A DNA stretch of 64,000 bases from Actinoplanes flavus (GTDB taxonomy: Bacteria; Actinomycetota; Actinomycetes; Mycobacteriales; Micromonosporaceae), in contig NZ_JAGFNS010000007.1 in assembly GCF_017592555.1 (NCBI RefSeq), forward strand, positions 62,001 to 126,000, given 5' to 3'. Positions 10,997-19,281 of the stretch are shown here, piece by piece. Both the position numbers and the translations under genes were made by a program. Each line of letters opens with the position of its first letter. Within the stretch, counting starts at the first letter, position 1. The notes beneath the pieces are model-generated. The model was not told the DNA's origin and searched no databases. It saw only the letters and a list, made by a program, of their open reading frames with translations.

Positions 10997-11218
10997 GTGG
11001 GGGTCGCCGTGGTGGATGAGCCGATGAACATCGATGCGCGGGCTTTGATGGAGGCCGCGAAGATTCTGGGTACGACGACGGCGGGTGACACGGTCAACGC
11101 GGCACTTCGCGAGATCGTCGCCGTCCGCCAGAGAGTCGAGGCCCTCGAGGAACTCGGCCGGATGGGGCGGGCCGGCGATTTCGACGAGCTGCTGGACAAG
11201 CGGAACTACCGCCGATGA
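10997..11218 (+). CDS. VapB-type antitoxin
   Basis: This 73-residue protein has a short N-terminal DNA-binding part (MNIDARALMEAAKILGTTTAGDTVNAALREIV) of the ribbon-helix-helix VapB type and a C-terminal toxin-binding tail ending LLDKRNYRR. The GTG at 10997 was chosen because GGAGGG lies 10 bp upstream. Its stop overlaps the toxin ATG (ATGA). The antitoxin is intact although its toxin is broken. Confidence 0.85.
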   Translation: MGVAVVDEPMNIDARALMEAAKILGTTTAGDTVNAALREIVAVRQRVEALEELGRMGRAGDFDELLDKRNYRR

Positions 11219-11641
11219 CAGTGAAGTACCTCGTGGATACCAGTGCGTATGTTCGCCTCGCCCGCGAGTCCGCCCTGCGGGACGCGTGGCGCCCCTGGTT
11301 CGCTGCGGGGACCTTGGCGGTGTGCCCGCTGACAGAATTGGAGATCTTTTTCGCCGCCCGGTCGGTCGGTCGACCATCGGAAGGAGATCGAGTCGACCAT
11401 TCGAAATCGATACAACTGGGTGTTCATGCCTGATGCGATCTTCGACCGAGCGGCTGAGGTTCAGGAGCTTCTCACCAGGTGCGGCGCTCAACGGTCCGCC
11501 GGCCCCGTCGATCTGTTGCTGGCGGCCACGGCGGAGGCGCACGGGATGACGATCCTGCACTACGACCGTGACTTCGTGAAGGTTGCTGAGGTGACCGGGC
11601 AGCCGGTGCGGTGGATCGCGGAGCCCGGGTCGGTCAACTGA
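11215..11641 (+). pseudogene. VapC PIN-domain toxin, frameshifted by a 4-bp duplication
   Basis: The N-terminal half (KYLVDTSAYVRLAR...PLTELEIFFAARS) and the C-terminal half (DHRKEIESTIRNRYNWVFMPDAIFDRA...HYDRDFVKVAEVTGQPVRW) of one VapC ribonuclease lie in different frames. The break is at CGGTCGGTCGGTCG, 11359-11372. Removing one CGGT unit joins them as AARSVDHRKEIES, giving an ordinary VapC of about 141 residues with all PIN acidic residues. As written, translation stops at 11433 after 72 residues and should yield no active nuclease. Confidence 0.88.
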
Positions 11642-11740
11642 GGGCAGTGGCTCTGTCTGAAAACTATCAGGGATGGCGATTCGCCGGTATCGGGAGCGTG
11701 GCCGAGTGCAGGGGCCCGGGGCGGGGCGTAGCTTCGCCGG

Positions 11741-12652
11741 GTGACAGTGGAGCGAATCGATGCGTCAGTGGCCGGACGGTGGAAGCTCGGGGACACGTTC
11801 GTCAACCGGATGGGGTTCGGGTCGATGCGGCTCACCGTGCGGGCCGATCGGGAACGGGCGGTTCGGGTGCTGCGCCGGGCCGTTGAGCTCGGGGTGGATC
11901 ACATCGACACGGCGGCCTTCTACTTCTCGCCGGGCGGGATTCTGGACGGTGAGCCGGGCCCGGTTCGGTATGCGACCGCGTTGATCCGGGAGGCGCTCAC
12001 GCCGTACCCCGAAGGTTTGATGATCGTCACGAAGGTGGGGCCGGATCCGCTGGCGGAGGGCGGCTGGGGTGAGGCGATCACCGCGGAGCAGCTGCGCCGG
12101 CAGGTGGAGGAGAATCTGCGGCGGCTCGGTGTGGAAGCCCTCGACCTGGTCAATCTGCGGATCGTGCGGGACCGGGAGAGGTTCGCGGAGCGGTTCGGGG
12201 CGCTGGCCGAGATGCGTGCGGAAGGGCTGATCCGCCATCTCGGGATCTCCAACGTCGGCGTCGAGCAGCTCGGCGAGGCCCAGCGGATCGCGCCGGTGAC
12301 GTGTGTGCAGAACGCCTTCGCCACGGATCTCCGGCGGCACGAGGATCTGCTGCGTGAGTGCGGCGCCCGCGGGATCGCCTTCGTCCCGTTCTTCGCGATC
12401 GCCGGGCCGAAGCGTGAGGACGGGCCGAAGCGGGAGAGCGGCGTGACGGCGGGGGACGACGGGCCGGAGTGGCGGATCGCGCGGGAGCGGGGTGTCACCG
12501 GGCACCAGGTGCGGCTCGCCTGGACGCTGCATCAGGGCGAGCATGTGCTGGCGATCCCGGGCACCGGCGACGTCGCTCACCTGGAGGAGAACGTCGCCGC
12601 CGGTGCGATCAGGCTCACCGCCGAGGAGCTGGCGGAAATCGATCAGCGCTGA
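11741..12652 (+). CDS. Aldo/keto reductase
   Basis: This 303-residue TIM-barrel oxidoreductase has the family Asp56 and Tyr61 (HIDTAAFY) and Lys98 (IVTKVG). The usual catalytic histidine position reads VNLR rather than IHW, as in some bacterial oxidoreductase subgroups. The C-terminus has the NADPH phosphate-binding pattern AIPGTGDVAHLEEN. A small charged insertion with repeated GPKRE lies near residue 225. The substrate is unknown. The start is GTG at 11741. It converges with the MTHFR-like gene with a 10-bp overlap. Confidence 0.9.
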   Translation: MTVERIDASVAGRWKLGDTFVNRMGFGSMRLTVRADRERAVRVLRRAVELGVDHIDTAAFYFSPGGILDGEPGPVRYATALIREALTPYPEGLMIVTKVGPDPLAEGGWGEAITAEQLRRQVEENLRRLGVEALDLVNLRIVRDRERFAERFGALAEMRAEGLIRHLGISNVGVEQLGEAQRIAPVTCVQNAFATDLRRHEDLLRECGARGIAFVPFFAIAGPKREDGPKRESGVTAGDDGPEWRIARERGVTGHQVRLAWTLHQGEHVLAIPGTGDVAHLEENVAAGAIRLTAEELAEIDQR

Positions 12653-13566
12653 CGGCCGAGGAGGGCCGCGATCTCGGTGGCCAGCTCGGTGGTGGCCTCG
12701 ATCTCGGCCTTGCGGATCGAGACGCTCTCGATGTTGAAGCCGTAGGGGATGCCCAGGTGCTCGCAGAAGTCGATCAGATCCCGGGCGATCAGCATGCACT
12801 GCCGGTAGGACTCGGCGAGCGGGTCGGGCGAGTGGCGGATCGCGTTCTCCAGCCAGCGGGGCACGTCCACACCGAGCCAGCGGACGAACTCCAGGGTCTT
12901 CAGCGAGCCGCACAGCGACAGCGTGAAGATCACCGTCCGGGGGTCCACGCCGCGGTCCCGGCACTCCAGGTAGTAGTCGCTGAGCAGGTTCTTCGTGTCG
13001 TTCAGGTGGTAGATCACCTGGGTCACGAAGAACCCGGCGCCCCGCTCCTGCTTGGCCAGCATGCGCAGATGCTCGTCGCGGCGTTCACCGATCACGACGG
13101 CGCCGAGCGGCAGATCCGGGCGGACCTCGTTGCGCAGCTCCTGGGCCCGGCGCAGACCGGTGTGCACCGGCTTGCCGCCCGAGGAGGCGCCCACGAAGAC
13201 GGTCAGCACCTGGTCGCCGGCGCCGGCCAGCCAGCCCCGCAGCTCGTCCTCGGGGTACTTGCCGACACAGCGGTAGATGATCACCGGCTCCCGCCAGCCG
13301 GCCGCCAGATGCCGGCTGTAGTAGCGCGCCGGATCGAGGGTCGGCAGGTACGGGAACGGCCGCTCGTCCGGGTTCCGGTCGGACTCGTCGTCGATGTCGT
13401 ACAGGATCAGGCCGTCGACATCGAGAGTGCCGAGCCGCTTCAGGGTGACCTCGGCGATCTCGCTGATCCGGTCCTCGGTGGCGTGGCTCCGCGGCGGGGT
13501 GATGCTGAACAGCAGCACACCACTGCGGGCCTCGGCCAGGAGCTGTCGCAAGGGGGGACGAGACAT
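12643..13566 (-). CDS. Methylenetetrahydrofolate reductase-like protein
   Basis: The 307-residue protein has the flavin TIM-barrel pattern of the MetF superfamily: LLFSITPPRS, GLILYDIDDES, a central RMLAKQERGAGFFVTQVIY and a late HLGIPYGFNIESVSI. It is a divergent subgroup, not the classical MetF starting with SFEFSPP. The proposed reaction is reduction of 5,10-methylene-THF to 5-methyl-THF or a related folate step. The ATG at 13566 is preceded in the same frame by an open stretch reaching back to the ykoC stop, so a longer product cannot be excluded. It lies downstream of ykoEDC on the same strand. Confidence 0.78.
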   Translation of the reverse strand: MSRPPLRQLLAEARSGVLLFSITPPRSHATEDRISEIAEVTLKRLGTLDVDGLILYDIDDESDRNPDERPFPYLPTLDPARYYSRHLAAGWREPVIIYRCVGKYPEDELRGWLAGAGDQVLTVFVGASSGGKPVHTGLRRAQELRNEVRPDLPLGAVVIGERRDEHLRMLAKQERGAGFFVTQVIYHLNDTKNLLSDYYLECRDRGVDPRTVIFTLSLCGSLKTLEFVRWLGVDVPRWLENAIRHSPDPLAESYRQCMLIARDLIDFCEHLGIPYGFNIESVSIRKAEIEATTELATEIAALLGRQR

Positions 13567-13833
13567 GCGACCCACAGTAGGGGTAGCCCCGGCCCGGCCG
13601 GGCATCGCACACGTCCCGTCCCGCTCTGCGATCAGTGGCCGGCGCAGCAGCGAGCCGTCGTACCGGGTCTCGAACTGCTTGAGGACCTCGACCTCGTTCC
13701 GGCCGGGGTGCACGAAGACGGTGGCGTGCTCGGCGGCCGGGATGTTCCACGCCAGGCCCTGGAAGGTGAGCAGGCCGGGCAGCTCGGAACGGGTCTTCAC
13801 GATGTCCGGGTCGACCGCCCGGCGAACGGTCAA
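13567..13833 (-). other. Open, coding-like frame joining ykoC to the MTHFR-like gene
   Basis: A TTG at 13833 overlaps the ykoC stop (TTGA) and opens 89 codons that run without a stop into the MTHFR-like gene. The first 65 codons have almost only G/C at third positions and read like protein (SELPGLLTFQGLAWNI, VEVLKQFETRYDGSLL). The bias fades near 13640, where a promoter or leader for the ATG at 13566 may begin. I do not recognise this segment. It is either a separate small gene without its stop or an N-terminal extension. Confidence 0.45.
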
Positions 13834-14633
13834 CCGATGATCGGGTTGAAGTGGCCGAGTGCCAGCGTGAGGGTGAGGATCGCGAGACCGGTCAGGAGGG
13901 CGGCGGCCAGCAGGACCGCGTCCGGCGCCGTGAAGTGCTGCACCCGCGCGTGGGTCCGCGGGACGCCGGCGTCGAACCCCCGGGCGTCCATCGCCACCGC
14001 CAGCCGCACCCCGCGCCGCAGCGCCCCGACCAGCAGCGCGAACGCCGTCGACGCGAAGAGCCGCAGCTTGGCCAGCGGGTTGCGCCCGGCGTCCACCCCG
14101 CGTGCCCGCCGGGCCAGGGTGAGCGCCCGCCACTCGCTTCCGAGCAGCGGCACCAGCCGGAACGCCGCCAGCGCCCCGATCGCGAACCGGGCCGGGGCCT
14201 TCGCGTTCTGCACCAGCGCGTCGGCCAGGTCGGTCGGGTCGGTGGTGGCGAACACCACGATGCCGGGCAGCGCGATCGCGAAGATCCGCAGGACCAGCGC
14301 GCCCGCGGTGGCCAGCACGCCGGTGGTGACGTCGATCGGGCCGAGCGACGCCACGGTGTCCCCGGTCCGCTCCCCGGCGAACAGGACCATGGTGACCAGG
14401 ATGCCGCCCGCGGTGAGCAGCAGCGGCGCCAGCCGACGGGCCAGCAGCCGCATCCGGATGCCGAAGAACGGCAGCACGAGCAACTCCACGACCAGGGCCG
14501 CGGACGGGGCGAACGGGTCGACGGACAGGATCAGCGGCAGCATGAACAGCAGCGCGGCGCCCAGCTTGGCGACCGGGTTGCGGCGGGCCAGCGGCGCGCC
14601 GGGATCGGCGATCGGCTCCACGGACAGGGTCAC
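13830..14633 (-). CDS. ykoC: ECF transporter T component (YkoC/CbiQ/EcfT)
   Basis: This 267-residue membrane protein has about six hydrophobic segments and the two coupling-helix Ala-Arg-Gly motifs of EcfT proteins (RRARGVDAG and MDARGFDAG). It joins the ATPase YkoD to the substrate-binding protein YkoE. The GTG start overlaps the ykoD stop by 4 bp. It is the last clear gene of the TPP-riboswitch operon. Confidence 0.92.
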   Translation of the reverse strand: MTLSVEPIADPGAPLARRNPVAKLGAALLFMLPLILSVDPFAPSAALVVELLVLPFFGIRMRLLARRLAPLLLTAGGILVTMVLFAGERTGDTVASLGPIDVTTGVLATAGALVLRIFAIALPGIVVFATTDPTDLADALVQNAKAPARFAIGALAAFRLVPLLGSEWRALTLARRARGVDAGRNPLAKLRLFASTAFALLVGALRRGVRLAVAMDARGFDAGVPRTHARVQHFTAPDAVLLAAALLTGLAILTLTLALGHFNPIIG

Positions 14634-16060
14634 GGACGGGACCTCCGCGGCAGCGGGTCCGGCGCCGGCTCTCCGAGCGGCACGGTTCGATCAGCGAGGG
14701 TACGGACGAAAGCGTCGTCATGTGTGACGGCGACCACCCCGTGACCGTCGTCGCGCAGCCCGGCCAGCAGGTCGACCAGTTCCCGCCAGGTGCGCCGGTC
14801 CTGGCCGAAGGTGGGTTCGTCGAGCACCAGCAGCCGGGGCGCGGTGGCCAGCGCCGTGGCCACGCTCAGCCGGCGCGCCTCGCCACCGGAGAGGGTGTAC
14901 GGGTTCGCCTCGGCGAGCCGGGTCAGCCGCAGGCGGTCCAGCAGGTCGTCGACGATGCGGCGGATCTGCTCGGGGGTGCGGCCCAGCCGGCGCGGCCCGA
15001 GCGCCAGTTCGTCGGCGACCCGCCCGGTGACGAACTGGTGTTCCGGGTTCTGGAAGACCGACCCGATCCGCCCGGTGAGGGTGGCGGCCCGCCAGCGGTG
15101 CGGCGGGCGGCGGTCCCCGAACGCCTCGACCCGGCCGGACGTCGGTGCCAGCAGACCGCCGAGCAGCAGCGCCAGCGTGGACTTGCCGGCGCCGTTGGGC
15201 CCGGTCACCGCCACCACCTCGCCGGCTCCGGCGGACAGTGAGACGGGTGGGAGGCGTTTCGTGACCGCGGCGCGCGTCACGCGTACCAGATCGTCTGCCG
15301 GTTTTGTGGTGGCCTTGACCGGCGGCGTGCTGAACCCCGGCACCCAGACGCCCTCGCCGGCGAGTTTGTCGCCGTAGGCGGCGAAGATCAGCTCGGGCGT
15401 GCCGTCGGCGCGCACGCCACCGCCCGGCTCCAGGACCACGACCCGGTCGACCAGCGCGAGCGCCTCGGCCACCCGGTGTTCCACGATGATCAGCGTGGTC
15501 GAGGGATCGGCGGTCCGGGCCACCGCGTCCCGGATCAGGGCGGCGCCCGCCGGGTCGAGGTTGGCGGTCGGCTCGTCCAGCAGCAGCAGTCCGGGCCGCA
15601 GGGCCAGGACCCCGGCCAGGGCGAGACGTTGCGCCTCGCCGCCGGAGAGCGCGCCGGTGGGCCGGTTGATCGGGTACGGGAAGCCGACCCGATCCAGGAC
15701 GTCGGACACCCGTGGCCAGATCTCGGCGGCCGGCACTCCCCGGTTCTCCAGCCCGAACGCCACGTCGTCGCCGCTGCGGGCCATCACGAGCTGGGTCTGC
15801 GGGTCCTGGAAGACGATGCCGACCCGCTCGCGGGCCTTGCGCGGGTCCAGGCCGTCGATCTCGATGGCGCCCTCGGACTCGCCGGAGTCCTCCGGCAGCA
15901 GGCCGGCGAGCGCGGCGAGCAGGGTGCTCTTGCCGGCCCCCGAGGGACCGAGCAGCAGCACCCGCTCGCCGTGCCGGATCTCCAGGTCCAGGCCGCGGAC
16001 CGCCCAGGCGCGGCGACCGGCGTGCCGCCACCCGAATCCGCGAAGCCGAACCTCACTCAT
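14630..16060 (-). CDS. ykoD: ECF transporter ATPase with two fused ABC domains (YkoD)
   Basis: This 476-residue cytoplasmic protein fuses two ABC ATPase domains. The first has Walker A GPSGAGKST (38-46), signature LSGGEAQR and Walker B LLLLDEPTANLD. The second has Walker A GPNGAGKST near residue 280, LSGGEARR and LLVLDEPTFGQD. Fused double ATPases are usual for the YkoD/EcfA1-A2 type. It powers uptake of hydroxymethylpyrimidine or thiamine. It begins 3 bp after ykoE ends. Confidence 0.94.
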   Translation of the reverse strand: MSEVRLRGFGWRHAGRRAWAVRGLDLEIRHGERVLLLGPSGAGKSTLLAALAGLLPEDSGESEGAIEIDGLDPRKARERVGIVFQDPQTQLVMARSGDDVAFGLENRGVPAAEIWPRVSDVLDRVGFPYPINRPTGALSGGEAQRLALAGVLALRPGLLLLDEPTANLDPAGAALIRDAVARTADPSTTLIIVEHRVAEALALVDRVVVLEPGGGVRADGTPELIFAAYGDKLAGEGVWVPGFSTPPVKATTKPADDLVRVTRAAVTKRLPPVSLSAGAGEVVAVTGPNGAGKSTLALLLGGLLAPTSGRVEAFGDRRPPHRWRAATLTGRIGSVFQNPEHQFVTGRVADELALGPRRLGRTPEQIRRIVDDLLDRLRLTRLAEANPYTLSGGEARRLSVATALATAPRLLVLDEPTFGQDRRTWRELVDLLAGLRDDGHGVVAVTHDDAFVRTLADRTVPLGEPAPDPLPRRSRP

Positions 16061-16063
16061 GAA

Positions 16064-16654
16064 TCAGATGGTTGCCCGCTCGCGGCCGGCTCCGAACCGG
16101 TCCAGCACACCGGTCGGGGCCAGCGCCCGGACCAGCGCCCAGGAGCCGAGGCCGGCGATCACGGTGCCGCTCAGGACGGTGATCAGCGCGTACGGGATCC
16201 GGTACGACCAGAGGGCGGTCTCCGAGTTCCACACGAAGAAGTCGAAGATCGCCGCACTCACGCCGGTCAGCGTGCCGGCCAGCAGCGCGGTGCCGATCCG
16301 GAACGACTGGTAGCGGAACGTCGCGAAGGCCAGCTCGGCGCCGAGGCCCTGCGCCAGGCCCTGCCAGACCACGGTCATGCCCCAGGTGCTGCCGAGCAGC
16401 CCGGACACGAGCGCCGCCACCAGTTCGGTGTAGAGCGACGCGCCCGGCTTGCGGATGATCAGGCCGCCCAGCACGGCCGGGATCAGCCAGACGCCGTACA
16501 GCACGGTCTGCGACGGGGGGAAGAAGGCGAAGGCGCCCTCGGTGATCACCCAGAGGTTGCCCCACGCCCAGAAGATGACGCCGAACGCCACGGCGATCAC
16601 CGAGGCGATCACGATGTCTATCGTGCGCCACCGGTTCGGGTTGATGTCTTTCAT
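16064..16654 (-). CDS. ykoE: ECF transporter substrate-specific component YkoE (HMP/thiamine)
   Basis: This 196-residue protein has five to six hydrophobic segments and the YkoE pattern (DIVIASVIAVAFGVIFWAWGNLW, aromatic-rich EGAFAFFPPSQTVLYGVW). YkoE is the S component binding thiamine or its pyrimidine precursor. A strong GGGAGG precedes the ATG by 5 bp but lies in a 6-bp hairpin downstream of a TPP riboswitch, so translation should be off when TPP is plentiful. Confidence 0.93.
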   Translation of the reverse strand: MKDINPNRWRTIDIVIASVIAVAFGVIFWAWGNLWVITEGAFAFFPPSQTVLYGVWLIPAVLGGLIIRKPGASLYTELVAALVSGLLGSTWGMTVVWQGLAQGLGAELAFATFRYQSFRIGTALLAGTLTGVSAAIFDFFVWNSETALWSYRIPYALITVLSGTVIAGLGSWALVRALAPTGVLDRFGAGRERATI

Positions 16655-16659
16655 GTACG

Positions 16660-16681
16660 CCTCCCAGCGGACACCGGGAGG
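16660..16681 (-). promoter_or_regulatory. Shine-Dalgarno-sequestering hairpin ahead of ykoE
   Basis: On the minus strand CCTCCC, a 10-nt loop and GGGAGG form a perfect 6-bp stem whose 3' arm is the ykoE ribosome-binding site. This is the probable expression platform of the TPP riboswitch, pointing to translational control. Confidence 0.7.
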
Positions 16682-16736
16682 AGACGCACGCCGCGAACCG
16701 GGCTGCGGTGCCCGGGCACGACGCGGCTGGAGAGGA

Positions 16737-16822
16737 CCGAACTTCCTGCGCTGGCATTACCCAGATCAGGTACGAGGGTCTGCGGTCGCCCGCACTCTCA
16801 GCGCTGTGCGCTCCCCTGTCGG
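16737..16822 (-). ncRNA. TPP riboswitch (THI element)
   Basis: The minus strand carries the conserved TPP aptamer blocks in order: GGGGAGC, GCTGAGAG, a variable P3 stem, ACCCTCGTACCTGATCTGG, then GTAATGCCAGCG and CAGGAAG. Outer CCGAC/GTTCGG arms form P1. It lies about 80 bp upstream of ykoE and senses thiamine diphosphate to repress the HMP/thiamine transporter operon. Confidence 0.96.
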
Positions 16823-16918
16823 ATCGAAGCCCGTCCGCTGTCGCGGCAAAGCCTCGGTGGATGTGCTTCGATGACCGTAACACCTGGTAGCAGCGCGGCA
16901 CAGGGAGGTAGTGATCAC

Positions 16919-17737
16919 GTGATCGAGGTCAAGGCCAGAGGCATGACGTTCGATGTGTACGAGGGGGGACCTTCGGACGGCGATCCGGTCCTGCTGCTCC
17001 ACGGATTCCCGCAGGACTCCCGTGAGTTCGACCTGATCCTGCCCCGGCTGCACGCGGCCGGGCTGCGGACGTACGCCCTGGACCAGCGCGGATATTCGCC
17101 CGGCGCGCGGCCCACGGCGGTCTCGGCGTACCGGATGGCGGAGGTCACCGACGACGCCATCGCCGTGCTCGACACCCTCGGCATCGAGAGCGCCCACGTG
17201 GTCGGCCACGACTGGGGCGCCCAGGTCGGCTGGCAGTTGGCCGCCGGTCACCCGCACCGCGTCCGGACCCTGACCGCGATCTCCGTGCCACACCCGCGGG
17301 CGTTGCTGCTCGCCCTCCGGGTCCGGCCCTCCCAGCGGGCCCGGCTCGCCTACTTCGGGTTGTTCCGCTCCGCGATCGCCGAGAAGGCGCTGTCCGCCCG
17401 GCACTCGCTCGCCCTGCGGCTCATGCTGCGCCCCATCGGGATGCGCGCCGAACAGTACGTGGCGGCGATGCGCGAGCCGGGCCGGCTGACCGGCGGGCTC
17501 AACTGGTACCGGGCGTTCGCCGGCGAGGAGGTCGCCGGGCTGGGGGTGGTGACCGTGCCCACCACGTACGTGTGGAGCGACAAGGACGGGGTGGTCGGGC
17601 TCACCGCCGCGCTGCGGACCCGGGACTGGGTGCGGGGCGACTACCAGATGGTGGCCATGCGCGGGGTCAGCCACTGGGTGCCCGAACAGGCGCCACGTGA
17701 GCTCGCCGACGCCGTCCTGGCCCGGATCGGCGTTTGA
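16919..17737 (+). CDS. Alpha/beta hydrolase, epoxide hydrolase-like
   Basis: This 272-residue protein has the oxyanion HGFP (28-31), the nucleophile elbow VVGHDWGAQ with Asp98, and a late catalytic histidine in GVSHWVPEQ. An aspartate nucleophile in GHDWG is the mark of soluble epoxide hydrolases and haloalkane dehalogenases. The GTG at 16919 was preferred over an ATG at 16871 because AGGGAGG lies 10 bp upstream. It is divergent from the ykoEDC riboswitch leader. The substrate is unknown. Confidence 0.85.
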   Translation: MIEVKARGMTFDVYEGGPSDGDPVLLLHGFPQDSREFDLILPRLHAAGLRTYALDQRGYSPGARPTAVSAYRMAEVTDDAIAVLDTLGIESAHVVGHDWGAQVGWQLAAGHPHRVRTLTAISVPHPRALLLALRVRPSQRARLAYFGLFRSAIAEKALSARHSLALRLMLRPIGMRAEQYVAAMREPGRLTGGLNWYRAFAGEEVAGLGVVTVPTTYVWSDKDGVVGLTAALRTRDWVRGDYQMVAMRGVSHWVPEQAPRELADAVLARIGV

Positions 17738-17768
17738 CGGATCCTCCGGCGGGGAACGCTCCAACGGC

Positions 17769-18275
17769 ATGGCGGTCGATACACACCACACCCCCGGTGA
17801 GACGGAGAAACAGCGCTGGGATCGCAACTTCGGCGACCTGCTCCAGGAGCTCAGGGTCGCGCAGACCGGAGTGCAGATCCTCTTCGCGTTCCTGCTGACC
17901 CTGCCGTTCAGCAGCGGGTTCCCGAAGGCTACCGACTTTCAGAAGGAGACCTACATCGTCGCGCTGATGAGCGCGGCGTTCGCCACCGCGATGATCATCT
18001 CGCCGGTGGCGTTCCACCGCGCCCTGTTCCGGCAGGGCCGCAAGCCGGAGCTGGTCCGCTTCGCCCACCGGATGGCGTCCGGCGGCCTGGCGTTCATGCT
18101 GGTCTCGATGGTCAGCAGCGTCCTGCTGATCAGCGACTACCTGCTGGACTGGGTGTGGGCGATCCCGCTGACCGTCGCCACCGGTGGCTGGTTCCTGACG
18201 TTCTGGGCCATCCTGCCGTTCGCGCACCGCGAGTGGGGCGATGACGAGGACAACTCAGCGCCGGCGGACGCGTAG
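17769..18275 (+). CDS. DUF6328 family membrane protein
   Basis: This 168-residue protein has a charged cytoplasmic N-terminus (ETEKQRWDRNFGDLLQELRVAQTGVQILFAFLL) and four hydrophobic segments, the pattern of the actinobacterial DUF6328 family. Function is unknown. It follows the hydrolase by 31 bp and converges with the next gene with a 21-bp overlap. Confidence 0.82.
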   Translation: MAVDTHHTPGETEKQRWDRNFGDLLQELRVAQTGVQILFAFLLTLPFSSGFPKATDFQKETYIVALMSAAFATAMIISPVAFHRALFRQGRKPELVRFAHRMASGGLAFMLVSMVSSVLLISDYLLDWVWAIPLTVATGGWFLTFWAILPFAHREWGDDEDNSAPADA

Positions 18276-18863
18276 GCCCAGCGCCCGCAACTCCAGTTCG
18301 GCGAGCGCCTCGACGGCTGCCGCGTCACCGGCCCGCCAGCTCTGCGCGATGTCCGGGCCCAGCCTGGTCAGCTCGCTGAGCGGGCGGCCGGCCAGCGCGC
18401 GCAGCGCCAGCAGGTCACGGCCGGCCGCGTCGTCGCGGACCGCGGCCGCGATCCCGGCCCGGCGCATCCAGCGCAGCCGCAACGGCAGCCACAGGAACAG
18501 CACCAGAGCCAACGGTACGGCCACCGCCACCAGCGGCAGGATCAGCGCCAGCCGTCCGACGATCTCCTGCTGCTCGTGCCCGGCGTCGGCGATCGCCCGC
18601 GCGGCGTCCGCGGCGCCGGTGAACGGCCGGGTCAGATCGTCCCCGACGACCGGCACCCGGCCCACCTTGCCGCCCGCGTCGGCCAGGTTGTCGGCGATGC
18701 CGCTGCCCGCGCTTTCCAGCTTCTGCCCGGGCACGGCCAGCTTCTCGACCACGTCGTTGATCCACAGTGCCACCCGGATCCACAGATAGACCCAGAGCAC
18801 CACGAGGGCATCGGTGATCAGTTGGCGAAGGGCGACGGGGAACCGGTCCGCATAGGGCTTCAC
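18255..18863 (-). CDS. Membrane protein with two transmembrane segments, unknown function
   Basis: The 202-residue protein has a membrane segment near residues 15-35 (ALVVLWVYLWIRVALWI) and another near 105-125. Between them lies a roughly 65-residue, probably extracellular, region (VPVVGDDLTRPFTGAADAAR). A cytoplasmic helical tail follows. Similar two-helix proteins are common in Actinobacteria. The GTG start at 18863 is the best available. I do not recognise a specific role. Confidence 0.75.
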   Translation of the reverse strand: MKPYADRFPVALRQLITDALVVLWVYLWIRVALWINDVVEKLAVPGQKLESAGSGIADNLADAGGKVGRVPVVGDDLTRPFTGAADAARAIADAGHEQQEIVGRLALILPLVAVAVPLALVLFLWLPLRLRWMRRAGIAAAVRDDAAGRDLLALRALAGRPLSELTRLGPDIAQSWRAGDAAAVEALAELELRALGLRVRRR

Positions 18864-18879
18864 ACCGGAAGCGTCGCAC

Positions 18880-19281
18880 TCAACTTTTCGCGGCGCACTC
18901 CGGGCACGTCCCGAAGATCTCCATCGTGTGCGAGACGTCGACGAAGCCGTGCTGGCCGGCCACCTTGTCGGCCCAGGACTCCACCGCCGGCCCGGCCACC
19001 TCGACCGTCCGCCCGCACGACCGGCACACCAGGTGGTGGTGGTGCCCCTGGCTGCACCGCCGGTAGAGGTGCTCCCCACCCGGCGGGCGCATGACGTCGA
19101 TCTCGCCAGCGTCGGCCAGGCCCTGCAACGTCCGGTACACCGTGGTGAGCCCGACCCGCTCGCCCCGCTCGCGCAACATCGCGTGCAGGTCCTGTGCGCT
19201 GTGGAAGCCCTCGGTCTCGGCGAGGACGGCGCTGACCGCGCTGCGCTGCCGGGTGTTGCGGATAGTGCTCTCGGCGTTCAC
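18880..19281 (-). CDS. zur: Fur-family regulator, probable Zur
   Basis: The 133-residue protein has a winged helix (VGLTTVYRTLQGLADAG) and the Fur-family metal sites, including QGHHHHLVCRSC and EIFGTCPEC. Cys86/Cys89 and Cys126/Cys129 form the structural zinc site. Its position beside znuACB and a perfect Zur box points to Zur, the zinc-responsive repressor of zinc uptake. The GTG start overlaps the arsR stop (GTGA), so it is translated with ArsR. Confidence 0.9.
   Translation of the reverse strand: MNAESTIRNTRQRSAVSAVLAETEGFHSAQDLHAMLRERGERVGLTTVYRTLQGLADAGEIDVMRPPGGEHLYRRCSQGHHHHLVCRSCGRTVEVAGPAVESWADKVAGQHGFVDVSHTMEIFGTCPECAAKS

Noticed and set aside
12469..14727. Very long plus-strand frame opposite the MTHFR-like gene and ykoC
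   Set aside because: Shadow of minus-strand genes; the residues are low-complexity (His/Gln/Arg) and there is no start signal.
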